Shown here: piece after piece, positions 17,528 to 26,043 of the stretch
How positions within the stretch are numbered: the stretch's first letter is position 1
How the letters are laid out: each line of letters starts with the position of its first letter
From: Pseudomonadota bacterium
Lineage (GTDB): Bacteria > Pseudomonadota > Gammaproteobacteria > Ga0077536
Length of the DNA: 64,000 nucleotides
Assembly (NCBI GenBank): GCA_016719885.1
Contig: JADJYF010000026.1
Location: forward strand, 558,001-622,000
Direction of reading: 5' to 3'
The notes under the pieces: model-generated
The model's input: the letters and a program-made list of their open reading frames with translations, nothing else
Databases searched by the model: none
What the model was told of the DNA's origin: nothing
Made by a program: the position numbers and the translations under genes

Positions 17528-17562
17528 CCGCGGGATGGGCAACCACCCCGCGGTTTTTTTTT
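17528..17562 (+). terminator. Rho-independent terminator of the DUF1329 gene
   Basis: An 11-base stem with one A/C mismatch (CCGCGGGATGG with CCACCCCGCGG) closed by a GCAA tetraloop and followed by nine T residues (17554-17562), 30 bases after the stop codon. This strong intrinsic terminator isolates the DUF1329 transcript from the halogenase-like gene. Confidence 0.93.
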
Positions 17563-17658
17563 GCCTTACTTGGCTCCCATCAAGCCATGGGCGCGAAGGC
17601 GAACCATACTGCGGCAAAGCCGGTACCAACCCTTGCCAAGAGTCCACGAGGTAGAGTG

Positions 17659-19206
17659 ATGACGAACCAAGACAGCACCGTACACCCCATGCAGGGGCGC
17701 AATATCCTCATCGTCGGCGGCGGCACCGCCGGCTGGATGACCGCCGCCCTGCTCGCCCACGGCTGGGCCAAGCACGGCTTCAATGTCACGCTGCTCGAAT
17801 CGGACAGCATCGGCATCATCGGCGTCGGCGAAGGCTCGACGCCCAAGATGCGGCGTTTCTTCGACCGCCTCGGCATCTCCGAAGCGGAATGGATGCCGCA
17901 ATGCAATGCCACCTACAAGTGCGGCATCCGCTTCCCGGGCTGGTCGACCGTGCCCGGTTACTCGACCTACTACCATCCGTTCTTTTCGCAGAGCGACGAC
18001 GGCCCGATCCGTGCCTTCTACCAGAATGCCTCGCTGCGCAGTCGCAACGTCGACGTGCACGCCCATCCCGACGCGTTCTTCGTCTCCAATTTCCTGTCCG
18101 GCCATCGGCGCGCGCCGCTGCCCGACGCACGCAGCGGTTACACCTGCGACTACGCCTATCATTTCGACGCGTCCCTGATCGGCGACATGCTCAAGCGCTA
18201 TTCCGTCGCCCACGGCGTGCGGCACCTGGTCGGCACGGTCAATGAAGTGCGGGTCAAGGACAACGGCGACATTGCCGGCGTCAACACGCCGGAGCACGGC
18301 GCGATAGACGCCGATTTCTTCGTCGACTGCACCGGCTTCGCCAATCTCCTCATCGGCAAGACCTTGGGCGTGCGGTTCAACTCCTACAAGGACATCCTGT
18401 TCAACGACAGCGCGGTGGCGATGCCGACGCCGTTGGATGCCGACGGCACGATCCCCTCGGAAACGCTCTCCAAGGCGCTCAAATATGGCTGGGTATGGAA
18501 GATTCCGCTCACCAACCGCTATGGCAACGGCTATGTCTATTCGTCGGATTACATCGACAAGGACGCCGCCGAGCGCGAACTGCGCGAGAGCATAGGCATG
18601 CTCGATTCGCCGGTCGAGGCGCGTCATTTGAAGATGCGCGTCGGGCGCGTGGAGAAATCCTGGGTGCGCAACTGCCTGGCGGTCGGGCTCTCGCAGGGCT
18701 TCATCGAGCCCTTGGAAGCCACCGCCCTCATGATCGTGCAGGACACCGTCGAAACCTTCATGACCCGCTACGAGCAAGGCGGCTTCAGCGAGCGCTATCG
18801 CGCCGACTTCAACGACAAGGTCAACCTCATCTTCGACGGCGTGAAGAACTATGTTTTCACGCACTACAAGTTGAATTCGCGCAGCGACACCGATTACTGG
18901 ATCAACGCGCGCGAGAACACCAAGCCGAGCGCCGACCTGGAACGCATCTATTACACCTGGGATCACGGCGGCGACCTGCTGGCCGAGCTGCACTCGCAAG
19001 CCGCGCGCCAGGTCTACAGCCCGACCTCGTGGTACTGCATCCTGGCCGGCATGGGGCGCTTCCACGACAAGCCGAAGAAGCCGTCCAAGGACGTCCAGGT
19101 CTACCAGGCGGACCAGATGCGGAAATTCTGCGAAGGAATGCTCGGACACTTTCCCGATCACGGCCAGGCGCTGCGCGACATGGCCAAGGCAAGTGTGGCC
19201 GCGTGA
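17659..19206 (+). CDS. Tryptophan halogenase family flavoprotein
   Basis: A 515-residue FAD protein. Near the N-terminus it has the GGGTAGWM dinucleotide motif (residues 20-27) and VGEGSTPKMRRFF. The catalytic Lys of flavin-dependent halogenases corresponds to Lys87 (NATYKCGIRF). The family signature W-x-W-x-I-P is complete at 278-283 (WVWKIP), and GFIEPLEATALM follows. Such enzymes use FADH2 and halide to form a hypohalite that halogenates aromatic substrates. No flavin reductase or biosynthetic cluster is adjacent, so the substrate is unknown. The start is ATG 17659 with GAGGTAGAG upstream; the frame is open further upstream, overlapping the previous gene. Confidence 0.88.
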   Translation: MTNQDSTVHPMQGRNILIVGGGTAGWMTAALLAHGWAKHGFNVTLLESDSIGIIGVGEGSTPKMRRFFDRLGISEAEWMPQCNATYKCGIRFPGWSTVPGYSTYYHPFFSQSDDGPIRAFYQNASLRSRNVDVHAHPDAFFVSNFLSGHRRAPLPDARSGYTCDYAYHFDASLIGDMLKRYSVAHGVRHLVGTVNEVRVKDNGDIAGVNTPEHGAIDADFFVDCTGFANLLIGKTLGVRFNSYKDILFNDSAVAMPTPLDADGTIPSETLSKALKYGWVWKIPLTNRYGNGYVYSSDYIDKDAAERELRESIGMLDSPVEARHLKMRVGRVEKSWVRNCLAVGLSQGFIEPLEATALMIVQDTVETFMTRYEQGGFSERYRADFNDKVNLIFDGVKNYVFTHYKLNSRSDTDYWINARENTKPSADLERIYYTWDHGGDLLAELHSQAARQVYSPTSWYCILAGMGRFHDKPKKPSKDVQVYQADQMRKFCEGMLGHFPDHGQALRDMAKASVAA

Positions 19207-19216
19207 AGCGATGCGC

Positions 19217-19246
19217 TAATCGCCGCCCGCCTGCGGGCGGCGATTA
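19217..19246. terminator. Perfect 14-bp hairpin between convergent genes
   Basis: TAATCGCCGCCCGC, a CT loop, then GCGGGCGGCGATTA: a perfect 14-base stem, 11 bases after the halogenase stop and 9 bases from the stop of the opposing gene. There is no long T run on either side. The position and symmetry fit a bidirectional terminator or a 3'-end stabiliser. Confidence 0.65.
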
Positions 19247-19254
19247 ACACGCTC

Positions 19255-19746
19255 TCAGTATTGGTCTTTGAACTCCGGCACCTTCTCGCCCGGAAACCAT
19301 TTCTGCACGCCTTCGGCGTCGAACAATGTCTCCTGGGAATCGACCTTCCAGGTGTTGCCGTCCTTGACGGTCACGTAGACCTCGAATTCCGTGGTGCCCT
19401 GGTTGTTGAACTTGTCGCGTGACTTCAGGATGTTCGGCACGTTGGCCTTGGCCCCGCACGTGGCATCGTCGTCCGTGCCCTGGGCCTTGCGGATGTCCAT
19501 GGACAGGATGTTGACCTCGCCGCCCTCGTAGAAGAGCTTCTGTTGCGCGGCCCAGTCTTCGCGCGACTTGCCGTCGGTCATGTTGCTCGTCACGAAGTTG
19601 TAGGCGTCATTGAATTTGTGCGCCTGCATGGCGGTGATGTAATTCTCCAGCGCCTTGCGCGGACCGCTGTCATCGGCACAGTCGGCGGCCAGCACCGCGC
19701 CCGACGTCAACAGCCCGGCGACGAATATTCCCGCGTTGATTCTCAT
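19255..19746 (-). CDS. Small secreted protein of unknown function
   Basis: A 163-residue protein with a clear signal peptide (MRINAGIFVAGLLTSGAVLAA, cleavage after AVLAA). The mature part reads ALENYITAMQAHKFNDAYNF and ends in a strand-rich half (EFEVYVTVKDGNTWKVD). This resembles NTF2-like/DUF4878-type periplasmic proteins but is not decisive. Three Cys are kept after the signal. ATG 19746 was chosen because GGGGAG lies 8 bases upstream; GTG 19755 and ATG 19752 would be too close to it. The P450 gene ends 15 bases upstream on the same strand. Confidence 0.7.
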   Translation of the reverse strand: MRINAGIFVAGLLTSGAVLAADCADDSGPRKALENYITAMQAHKFNDAYNFVTSNMTDGKSREDWAAQQKLFYEGGEVNILSMDIRKAQGTDDDATCGAKANVPNILKSRDKFNNQGTTEFEVYVTVKDGNTWKVDSQETLFDAEGVQKWFPGEKVPEFKDQY

Positions 19747-19760
19747 GCTCATCACTCCCC

Positions 19761-21185
19761 TTACGATGGTCGTTTGCGCAAGCGCACTTCGAGATTCTTG
19801 GGCATCATGGTGAAAGCCAGCAGTTCCTCCACCGCGCGCCCACTGTCGGCCAGGCTCACATCGAAATTACGACACAAGGTGGCCAGCACGGTGCGGATCT
19901 CGAGCAACGCGAGGTTGCGCCCCGGACAGAAACGCGGGCCGCTGCCGAAAGGCACGAAGGCGGTGGTGTCGTGCGGGCAGCCGCGTTCGGCTTCGCTTTT
20001 CAGCCAGCGATCGGGGTCGAATTCGGCGGCGTGACCGAAACGCGCATCGTCCACCGCGATGCGGCGCGTCAGCATCATGATGATGGTGCCCTTGGGAATG
20101 AGGTAACCATCCACCTCGATGTCTTCGAGCGGCTCCATGGCGTTCAAGGGCGCGACCGGCTTCAAGCGCATGGTCTCGTTGTAGAAGGCCTCGATGAATG
20201 GCAAGGCCGCGGTCTGTTCAAGCTCCTGCGGCGAGCGCGCCTCGCCCAGCACCGCGTCGACCTCGGCGCGGGCGCGGGCGAAATGTTCGGGATACTCGAT
20301 GAAATAGTTGACCGCCCAGGCGATGGTGTTGGCGGTGGTGTCCTCGCCGGCCAGCAGCAGCGTGCAGACATTGCCGAAGATGTCGGCGTCGGAGAACTCG
20401 ATGCCCTCCGCTTCCTTGGCGGCGATGATCGCCTCGAGGAAATTGCTCGGCGCCTGGTAGAGCGACGGGTCGGCGGCCATGCGCCGGCGCACATCGGCAA
20501 TCATCTCGTTGACCTTGGCCTCGATGTCGACCAGCGCGCGATCAAGGTCGCGATCCTTGGGCAGCCGCAGGTAGCGCCAGTAGGGAAACGGCGCGTTGAC
20601 CCGCGAGTTCAGGATCGGGAACACCTTGTCGAGCTTCTGCTGGATGACCGGCCCGTCGGTTTCGATGGTGTTGACGTCGATGCCGAACGCAAGCTGGGTG
20701 GTGACGTCGACCGTGAAGCGCATGAGGTCACGGCACAGGTCGATGCTCGTGCCCTCGTCCGCCGCGCGTTCCCAGCGCGCCAACAGACGCTCGGTGGTGG
20801 TGCGCAGCTTGGGGAAAAACGGCTTTAAGTGGGCGGTGTTGAGCGCCATCGCCACCAGCTTGCGCTGGCGTCGCCAGTCGTCGCCCTCGGCGGAGAACAG
20901 GCCGTTGAAACGCAGCTCCGACACCGCGTTGGCGAGGCGCCGCGTGCGGCGGAACAGGTCCGGCCGTTCGCGAAACATGCGCTTGATGGTTTCCGCGTCG
21001 CTGGTCACGACGATGGCACGCGGTCCCATGTGGAAGCGGTAGAGCTTGCCGTAGTCCGCCGCCCAGCCCTCGAGGATCTGGTGGAAGGCCTTCAGATCGA
21101 TCTCGTGGATGCTGCCCAGCAGCGGCAGTCCTCGCGGTCCCGGCATGGCCGACACCGCACGCAGTTTCGCATTGACCGCCACCAT
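19761..21185 (-). CDS. Cytochrome P450 monooxygenase
   Basis: A 474-residue P450. The I-helix oxygen-activation motif is LLLAGEDTTAN, the K-helix ExxR is NETMRLKPV, and the heme-binding loop is PFGSGPRFCPGRN with thiolate ligand Cys420. The proline-rich N-terminus (MPGPRGLPLLGS) and general layout resemble bacterial class E-like P450s such as the CYP102 or fatty-acid hydroxylase groups; no reductase domain is fused. ATG 21185 has GGGAGG nine bases upstream and was preferred over a start at 21215. The redox partner is not in the window. Cotranscription with the upstream paa genes is possible but the gap is 124 bases. Confidence 0.9.
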   Translation of the reverse strand: MVAVNAKLRAVSAMPGPRGLPLLGSIHEIDLKAFHQILEGWAADYGKLYRFHMGPRAIVVTSDAETIKRMFRERPDLFRRTRRLANAVSELRFNGLFSAEGDDWRRQRKLVAMALNTAHLKPFFPKLRTTTERLLARWERAADEGTSIDLCRDLMRFTVDVTTQLAFGIDVNTIETDGPVIQQKLDKVFPILNSRVNAPFPYWRYLRLPKDRDLDRALVDIEAKVNEMIADVRRRMAADPSLYQAPSNFLEAIIAAKEAEGIEFSDADIFGNVCTLLLAGEDTTANTIAWAVNYFIEYPEHFARARAEVDAVLGEARSPQELEQTAALPFIEAFYNETMRLKPVAPLNAMEPLEDIEVDGYLIPKGTIIMMLTRRIAVDDARFGHAAEFDPDRWLKSEAERGCPHDTTAFVPFGSGPRFCPGRNLALLEIRTVLATLCRNFDVSLADSGRAVEELLAFTMMPKNLEVRLRKRPS

Positions 21186-21309
21186 CGTGCCGAACCTCCC
21201 GAGTTCGCGGCGCAACCGGCGAAATGTCGGCCCGCCCTGGCGGCCAATGCTACGTCAATTCATGCATGGCGGGGCGGTTCGTGGTCGACCAAGTCCGGCG
21301 ATCATGGTC

Positions 21310-22230
21310 TCAGTCGAGGCCACCGAAGCGCTGGTGGAAAGCGGCGCTCGGCGCGGGCAAGGGCCCGGCGGCGTTTTGCAGGGCGCTCTGGCAGTAGCGG
21401 CTGGCGCTCGCGTGCAGGCGGCGATAGAGGCGCGCCGTGATGTCGCGCGCGGCATGGCCCGGCCACGCCGGTGGCAGCAGCGCCGGCGGCAGCTCGGTAC
21501 TCTTCAGCAGCACGCGGCGGTATTCGTGTATGAGCAGGGTGCGCAGCACGAAGGCATCGCGCGGCGCCGGCGTGACCGCCAGCAAGCGCTCGAACGGGGC
21601 GAAGCGCTCGACGAAGCCGGCGAAACGCGCCGCGAGCTCGTCCAGGCGCCAGCTCGCGCGCACCAGTGCCGCCAGCGAGGCGTCGAGCGTGGTGCTGGCC
21701 CGCCAGATCACCACCTGCGCTTCGCAGCCGAGTTCGCGCACCACGTCCTGCACGGTGGCGGGCGCCGCCTGCGGGTGGGCCAGCAGGCCGCTCGCCAGCG
21801 CACCAAAGCCCAGCCAGCCGAGACGCCGTCGCAGTTCGTCGCGCACCACGCCCTCGAGACCCACCGCGGTGACCAAGGTCCATAGCCCGTCCCACTCGGC
21901 GGCAGCCGGCGCATAGATGCGTTCAGCGGCACGCGCGTACTGGCGCGCGCCACTGTCGGTGAAGCTGTAATAGCTGCGGCGGCCACTCAAGGCCGGCGCC
22001 AGCCAGCCTTCGCGGCCCAGCCGGAAGATCGCGGTGCGGGTCTGGCGCGCATTGAGACCGAAGTCCTGCATGAGCGTCACGAGTCCGCCCAGCCACACGC
22101 TGTTGCCCTGGTGGGCGATGCTGTCGCCGAAGATGGTCACCGCCAACGAGCCGGCGCGCGGCGTCAATGTCACCAGCAGATCGGCGAGCGCCGAGTCCAG
22201 CGAGGGTGACACGCGCAGCGCCTCGGTCAT
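21310..22230 (-). CDS. paaX: PaaX, phenylacetyl-CoA-responsive repressor
   Basis: A 306-residue regulator with the PaaX N-terminal winged HTH (LVTLTPRAGSLAVTIFGDSIAHQGNSVWLGGL, with NARQTRTAIFRLGREGWL as recognition region) and the C-terminal effector domain. Family knowledge: PaaX represses paa operons and is released by phenylacetyl-CoA. It starts only 3 bases after the paaE stop, so it is the last gene of the paaABCDE transcript and probably controls its own operon. Confidence 0.9.
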   Translation of the reverse strand: MTEALRVSPSLDSALADLLVTLTPRAGSLAVTIFGDSIAHQGNSVWLGGLVTLMQDFGLNARQTRTAIFRLGREGWLAPALSGRRSYYSFTDSGARQYARAAERIYAPAAAEWDGLWTLVTAVGLEGVVRDELRRRLGWLGFGALASGLLAHPQAAPATVQDVVRELGCEAQVVIWRASTTLDASLAALVRASWRLDELAARFAGFVERFAPFERLLAVTPAPRDAFVLRTLLIHEYRRVLLKSTELPPALLPPAWPGHAARDITARLYRRLHASASRYCQSALQNAAGPLPAPSAAFHQRFGGLD

Positions 22231-22233
22231 GGC

Positions 22234-23328
22234 TTACACCGCCTGGTCGAAATCCAGCAGCACTTCGTCCGACACCGGATGCGCCTGGCAGCTCAGCACG
22301 TAGCCGGCGGCGATTTCGCTGTCTTCGAGCGCATGGCGCACGTCCATCTCCACTTCACCCTTGATGACCCGGCACTTGCAGGTGGCGCAGGCGCCGCCCT
22401 TGCAGGCGAAGGGCAGATCGACGCCGGCATCGAGCGCCGCGTCGAGGATGTTCTCGCCATCGGGCGACAATTCGAAATGAGTCTCTCGACCATCGGCCTT
22501 GACCGTCACGCGGCTGACCTTGCCGGCATAGCGCCGCGCGCGTTCGTGGTGGCGCTCGATGACGGTCTGCGCGTCGGCCGCCGACGCGCCGAACAACTCG
22601 TAATGGATGCTTGCTTCGTCGACGCCGGCGCCGCGCAGCCCGCGCGAGACTTCCGAGATCATGCCTTCCGGGCCGCACAGGAAGAATTCATCGACCGCTT
22701 TCAGATCCAGCAGGTTGCGGCACAGCGCCGCGCCTTTGCGGTTGTCGATGCGGCCATTCAGGATGTCGACCTCGCGATTCTCGCGGCTCAGCACATGAAT
22801 CAGCTGAAAGCGCTCCATGTAGCGGTTCTTCAGGCGCTCGAGCTCGTCGCGAAACATGATGCTGGCCACGCGCTGGTTGCCGTACAGCAAGGTCACGTGG
22901 CTGCGCGGTTCGCGCGACAGGATGGACTTGACGATCGACAGGATCGGCGTGATGCCGCTGCCGGCGGCGATACACAGGTAGTTATGGTCGTTGTCGGCCT
23001 TGAGCTCGGTGCTGAAGCGGCCGTCGGGCGGCATCACTTCCAGACTGTCGCCGGCCTTCAATTCGGCGTTGGCATAGCTCGAGAAGCGTCCGCCCTCGAT
23101 GTGCTTGATGGCGACCTCCAGCGCGTCGTCGTCGACGCCGCTGCAGATTGAATAGGAGCGGCGCACGTCTTCGCCATCGATGTCGCGGCGCAGGGTCAGG
23201 TACTGGCCCTGTACGAACCGGAAGGTATCGCGCAATTCGGCGGGCACCTCGAAGCGTACGCATACCGCGTCGTCGGTCTCGCGTTGTACGTCGGCGACAG
23301 TCAGGCGATGAAATCCGGCAGCGGCCAT
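22234..23328 (-). CDS. paaE: PaaE, reductase of the phenylacetyl-CoA epoxidase
   Basis: A 364-residue flavoprotein. The N-terminal FAD domain contains RRSYSICSG, the NAD(P)H-binding part reads AAGSGITPILSIVKSIL, and a C-terminal plant-type [2Fe-2S] ferredoxin domain has CKGGACATCKC and a fourth Cys in LSCQAHP. It passes electrons from NADPH to the PaaA diiron centre. It begins 7 bases after paaD within the paaABCDE operon. Family length is about 355, so it is complete. Confidence 0.94.
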   Translation of the reverse strand: MAAAGFHRLTVADVQRETDDAVCVRFEVPAELRDTFRFVQGQYLTLRRDIDGEDVRRSYSICSGVDDDALEVAIKHIEGGRFSSYANAELKAGDSLEVMPPDGRFSTELKADNDHNYLCIAAGSGITPILSIVKSILSREPRSHVTLLYGNQRVASIMFRDELERLKNRYMERFQLIHVLSRENREVDILNGRIDNRKGAALCRNLLDLKAVDEFFLCGPEGMISEVSRGLRGAGVDEASIHYELFGASAADAQTVIERHHERARRYAGKVSRVTVKADGRETHFELSPDGENILDAALDAGVDLPFACKGGACATCKCRVIKGEVEMDVRHALEDSEIAAGYVLSCQAHPVSDEVLLDFDQAV

Positions 23329-23335
23329 GGCGTCC

Positions 23336-23848
23336 TCACAGGCATTTGAAATAATCGAAAGGCTCGAGACAGCTTTTGCAGCGATACAACGCCTTGCAGG
23401 CCGTCGAGCCGAACTCGCTCACGCGTTCGGTCTGGCGCGACGCGCAGCGCGGGCACATGACGTGCTCACCCAGCAGCGCGCGCTTGTCGGTGGTGATGGT
23501 GGTCGGCGGCGCGATGCCGACCGAGCGCAGCTTGGCGTGCGCCGCCGTCGACATCTGGTCGGTGCCCCAGGCCGGCGCCAGCTGCGTCTCGACATTGACG
23601 TCGCTGTAGCCGGCAGCGCCCAGCACGTGGCGGATGTCATCCTCGATGGCATGCATGGCCGGACAGCCGCTGTAGGTCGGCGTGATCACCACCACCACGC
23701 GCCCGCCTTCGATACGTACGTCGCGCAGCACGCCGAGATCGGCGATGGTCAGGATCGGGATCTCGGGGTCATGTACCTCGTCCAGCACGGCGCGCAGCGC
23801 CGCGATGGCGTCGCCATGGGCGGGCGGCTCAACGCTCGCCATCACCAT
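23336..23848 (-). CDS. paaD: PaaD, Fe-S assembly protein for phenylacetyl-CoA epoxidase
   Basis: A 170-residue protein with the MIP18/DUF59 fold (VHDPEIPILTIADLGVLRDV, TPTYSGCPAM) and a C-terminal four-cysteine zinc or Fe-S knuckle (CPRC and CKSC). PaaD is required to mature the epoxidase complex. ATG 23848 overlaps the paaC stop; an in-frame ATG at 23842 is equally possible. The open frame reaches 23947, but that part is shadow of paaC. Confidence 0.92.
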   Translation of the reverse strand: MVMASVEPPAHGDAIAALRAVLDEVHDPEIPILTIADLGVLRDVRIEGGRVVVVITPTYSGCPAMHAIEDDIRHVLGAAGYSDVNVETQLAPAWGTDQMSTAAHAKLRSVGIAPPTTITTDKRALLGEHVMCPRCASRQTERVSEFGSTACKALYRCKSCLEPFDYFKCL

Positions 23849-24594
23849 TTCTGCCCGGGATAGGCGCGCTGCACGAACTGCAGTTCCGCCAGCAGGCGAC
23901 CCATGTGCTCGGTGTGCAGCCCCTGGCGACCACCGCTGGCCGACCAATCGTCGCGCGGCGCCGTCAAGGTCGCGAGCGCGAGATGCGCTTCGACCTCATC
24001 GCGCCACGCCGCAGCCATGGATGCCGGCGCCACGCCGATGCCGGCCGCCGCCATCGCGTCGTCGACGGCATCGCCGTTAAACATCTCGGCGGTGTAGGCC
24101 CACACCTCGTCGAGCGCGGCCTGGCAACGTGCGTGGCTGTCGGCCGTGCCGTCACCGAGCCTCACCACCCAGTCACCGCTGCGACGCAGGTGATAGGCGC
24201 ACTCCTTCACCGCCTTGCCCGCGATCGCCGCCAGCGTCGCATCACTGGACGCACACAGCGCCTTGTACAGCGCATGGTGATAGGCATCGACCAGGTACTG
24301 GCGTATGAGCGTCGCGGCATAGTCGCCGTTGGGCAATTCGCAGATCAGGAAATTGCCGAACTGGCGCTCGTCGCGGCCGTAGGCCAGCGCGTCTTCATCG
24401 CGGCCCTTACCCTCCAGCGCGGCCGCATGGCTGTACAGCATGCGCGCGCGACCGATGAGGTCGAGCGCGGTGTTGGCCATCGCGATGTCCTCTTCGAGGA
24501 ACGGGCTGTGACCGCACCATTCCGACAAGCGTTGGCCCAGGATCAGCGCGTTGTCGCCGAGCCGCTGCACGTATTCGAAATGCGCGGCGTTCAC
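23842..24594 (-). CDS. paaC: PaaC, structural subunit of phenylacetyl-CoA epoxidase
   Basis: A 250-residue helical ferritin-like protein, the non-catalytic partner that forms the PaaAC heterodimer. It contains QRLSEWCGHSPFLEEDIA and LDLIGRARMLYSHA, typical of PaaC, and ends QRAYPGQKW. The start is GTG 24594, whose GTGA overlaps the paaB stop. Upstream open frame to 25080 belongs to other genes' shadow. Confidence 0.93.
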   Translation of the reverse strand: MNAAHFEYVQRLGDNALILGQRLSEWCGHSPFLEEDIAMANTALDLIGRARMLYSHAAALEGKGRDEDALAYGRDERQFGNFLICELPNGDYAATLIRQYLVDAYHHALYKALCASSDATLAAIAGKAVKECAYHLRRSGDWVVRLGDGTADSHARCQAALDEVWAYTAEMFNGDAVDDAMAAAGIGVAPASMAAAWRDEVEAHLALATLTAPRDDWSASGGRQGLHTEHMGRLLAELQFVQRAYPGQKW

Positions 24595-24875
24595 AGCTTC
24601 AACTCTTCGGGCACGTCGTAGAAGGTCGGATGACGGTAGACCTTGTCGGCGGCCGGATCGAAAAACGCCGAGTCGTCCTCGAACTGGCTGGCGTGGATGT
24701 CGCTGGAGCGCACCACCCAGATGCTCACGCCTTCCTGGCGACGGGTGTAGGTGTCGCGCGCCGACTGCATGGCCTGCGCCGCGTCGGCGGCATGCAGGCT
24801 GCCGATGTGCTTGTGGTCGAGACCACGGCGACTGCGGATGAAGACTTCCCACAGCGGGAGATGCTTGCTGCTCAT
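24591..24875 (-). CDS. paaB: PaaB, small subunit of phenylacetyl-CoA epoxidase
   Basis: A 94-residue protein starting MSSKHLPLWEVFIRSRRGLDHKHIGS, the conserved PaaB N-terminus, and ending VYRHPTFYDVPEELKL. It bridges PaaAC units in the epoxidase complex. It is 17 bases downstream of paaA and overlaps paaC. Confidence 0.95.
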   Translation of the reverse strand: MSSKHLPLWEVFIRSRRGLDHKHIGSLHAADAAQAMQSARDTYTRRQEGVSIWVVRSSDIHASQFEDDSAFFDPAADKVYRHPTFYDVPEELKL

Positions 24876-24892
24876 TGTCGTGTACCTCGCGT

Positions 24893-25849
24893 TCAGGCCG
24901 CGGCGCCGGTGGCGCGGGCGCGTTGCTTGTCGGCGTGGGCGAGCATCGCGTCGCGCACCCATTCGCCATCCTCGTGGGCCTTGCGGCGTGCCGCCAGCCG
25001 CGCGCGATTGCACGGGCCATGGCCCGCCACCACGCGATTGAATTCCTCCCAGTCGATGGGCCCGAAGTCGTAATGGCCACGCGCGTCGTTCCACTTCAAC
25101 AAGGGATCGGGAATGACGAGATCGATATGCGCGGCCTGCACCGCGGTCTGGTCGACGAACTTCTGCCGCAGTTCATCGTTGGACTGGCGCTTGATCTTCC
25201 ATTGCATGGATTGCTGGGTATGGGCCGATTCGGCGTCGTGCGGACCGAACATCATGAGGCTCGGCCACCACCAGCGGTCGAGCGCGTCCTGCGCCATGGC
25301 TTTCTGCTCGGGCGAGCCGGCGGCCAGGGTCTGCATGATCTCGAAGCCCTGGCGCTGGTGAAAACTCTCTTCCTTGCAGATGCGCACCATGGCGCGTGCA
25401 TAGGGCCCGTAGGACGTGCGGCACAGCGAGATCTGGTTGACGATGGCGGCGCCGTCCACCAGCCAGCCTATGGCGCCCACATCGGCCCAGCTCAAGGTCG
25501 GGTAGTTGAAGATGCTGGCGTACTTGGCCTTGCCCGATAAGAGGTCGTCGAGCATCTCTTCTCGGGAAATGCCGAGGGTCTCGGCGGCGCTGTACAGATA
25601 CAGGCCATGGCCGGCCTCGTCCTGCACCTTGGCCAGCAGGATGGCCTTGCGCCGCAGGCTCGGCGCGCGCGTGATCCAGTTGCCTTCCGGCAGCTGGCCG
25701 ACCACTTCCGAATGGGCATGCTGCGAGATCTGGCGTATGAGGTTCAGGCGGTACTTGTCCGGCATCCAGTCGCGCGGCTCGATCTTCTCTTCGGCGGCGA
25801 TGGTGCGCTCGAAACGGGACAGGGCATCGGGCGGTGAGGTAGCGGCCAT
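24893..25849 (-). CDS. paaA: PaaA, catalytic diiron subunit of phenylacetyl-CoA epoxidase
   Basis: A 318-residue catalytic subunit. The diiron ligand motifs are visible: DEAGHGLYLYSAAE (E-x2-H) and KEESFHQRQGFE (second E-x2-H). It converts phenylacetyl-CoA to the 1,2-epoxide using O2, the committed step of aerobic hybrid phenylacetate degradation. It heads the paaABCDE-paaX operon. The isomerase, hydrolase and beta-oxidation genes (paaG, paaZ, paaF, paaJ, paaK) are not in this window. Confidence 0.96.
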   Translation of the reverse strand: MAATSPPDALSRFERTIAAEEKIEPRDWMPDKYRLNLIRQISQHAHSEVVGQLPEGNWITRAPSLRRKAILLAKVQDEAGHGLYLYSAAETLGISREEMLDDLLSGKAKYASIFNYPTLSWADVGAIGWLVDGAAIVNQISLCRTSYGPYARAMVRICKEESFHQRQGFEIMQTLAAGSPEQKAMAQDALDRWWWPSLMMFGPHDAESAHTQQSMQWKIKRQSNDELRQKFVDQTAVQAAHIDLVIPDPLLKWNDARGHYDFGPIDWEEFNRVVAGHGPCNRARLAARRKAHEDGEWVRDAMLAHADKQRARATGAAA

Positions 25850-25914
25850 GGGTCTAGCGCCTCGCTGGGTTGGCAGGGAACATTGCCCCGGAATGGGACA
25901 GCGCGGGCGCTAAC

Positions 25915-25957
25915 GTATTACATGATGAATCCGCATGTCCAGAATTTTGTATTACAA
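25915..25957 (-). promoter_or_regulatory. Candidate paaA promoter/operator region with TGTAATAC repeats
   Basis: An AT-rich island 66-108 bases upstream of paaA holds two direct copies of TGTAATAC (minus strand, at 25915-25922 and 25949-25956). The second is inside the odd palindrome TTGTA-T-TACAA (25947-25957). Their spacing of 34 bases is about three helical turns. They may be PaaX operators or overlap the promoter. No canonical -35/-10 pair is convincing. Confidence 0.35.
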
Positions 25958-26043
25958 GACGCAGCATCGCGGCCCTCGGCTCTGCCGGCGGGCGTGATCT
26001 AGAATCGCCAGCTACCCCAGGGAATTCGCGTCGAGGGCTGACC

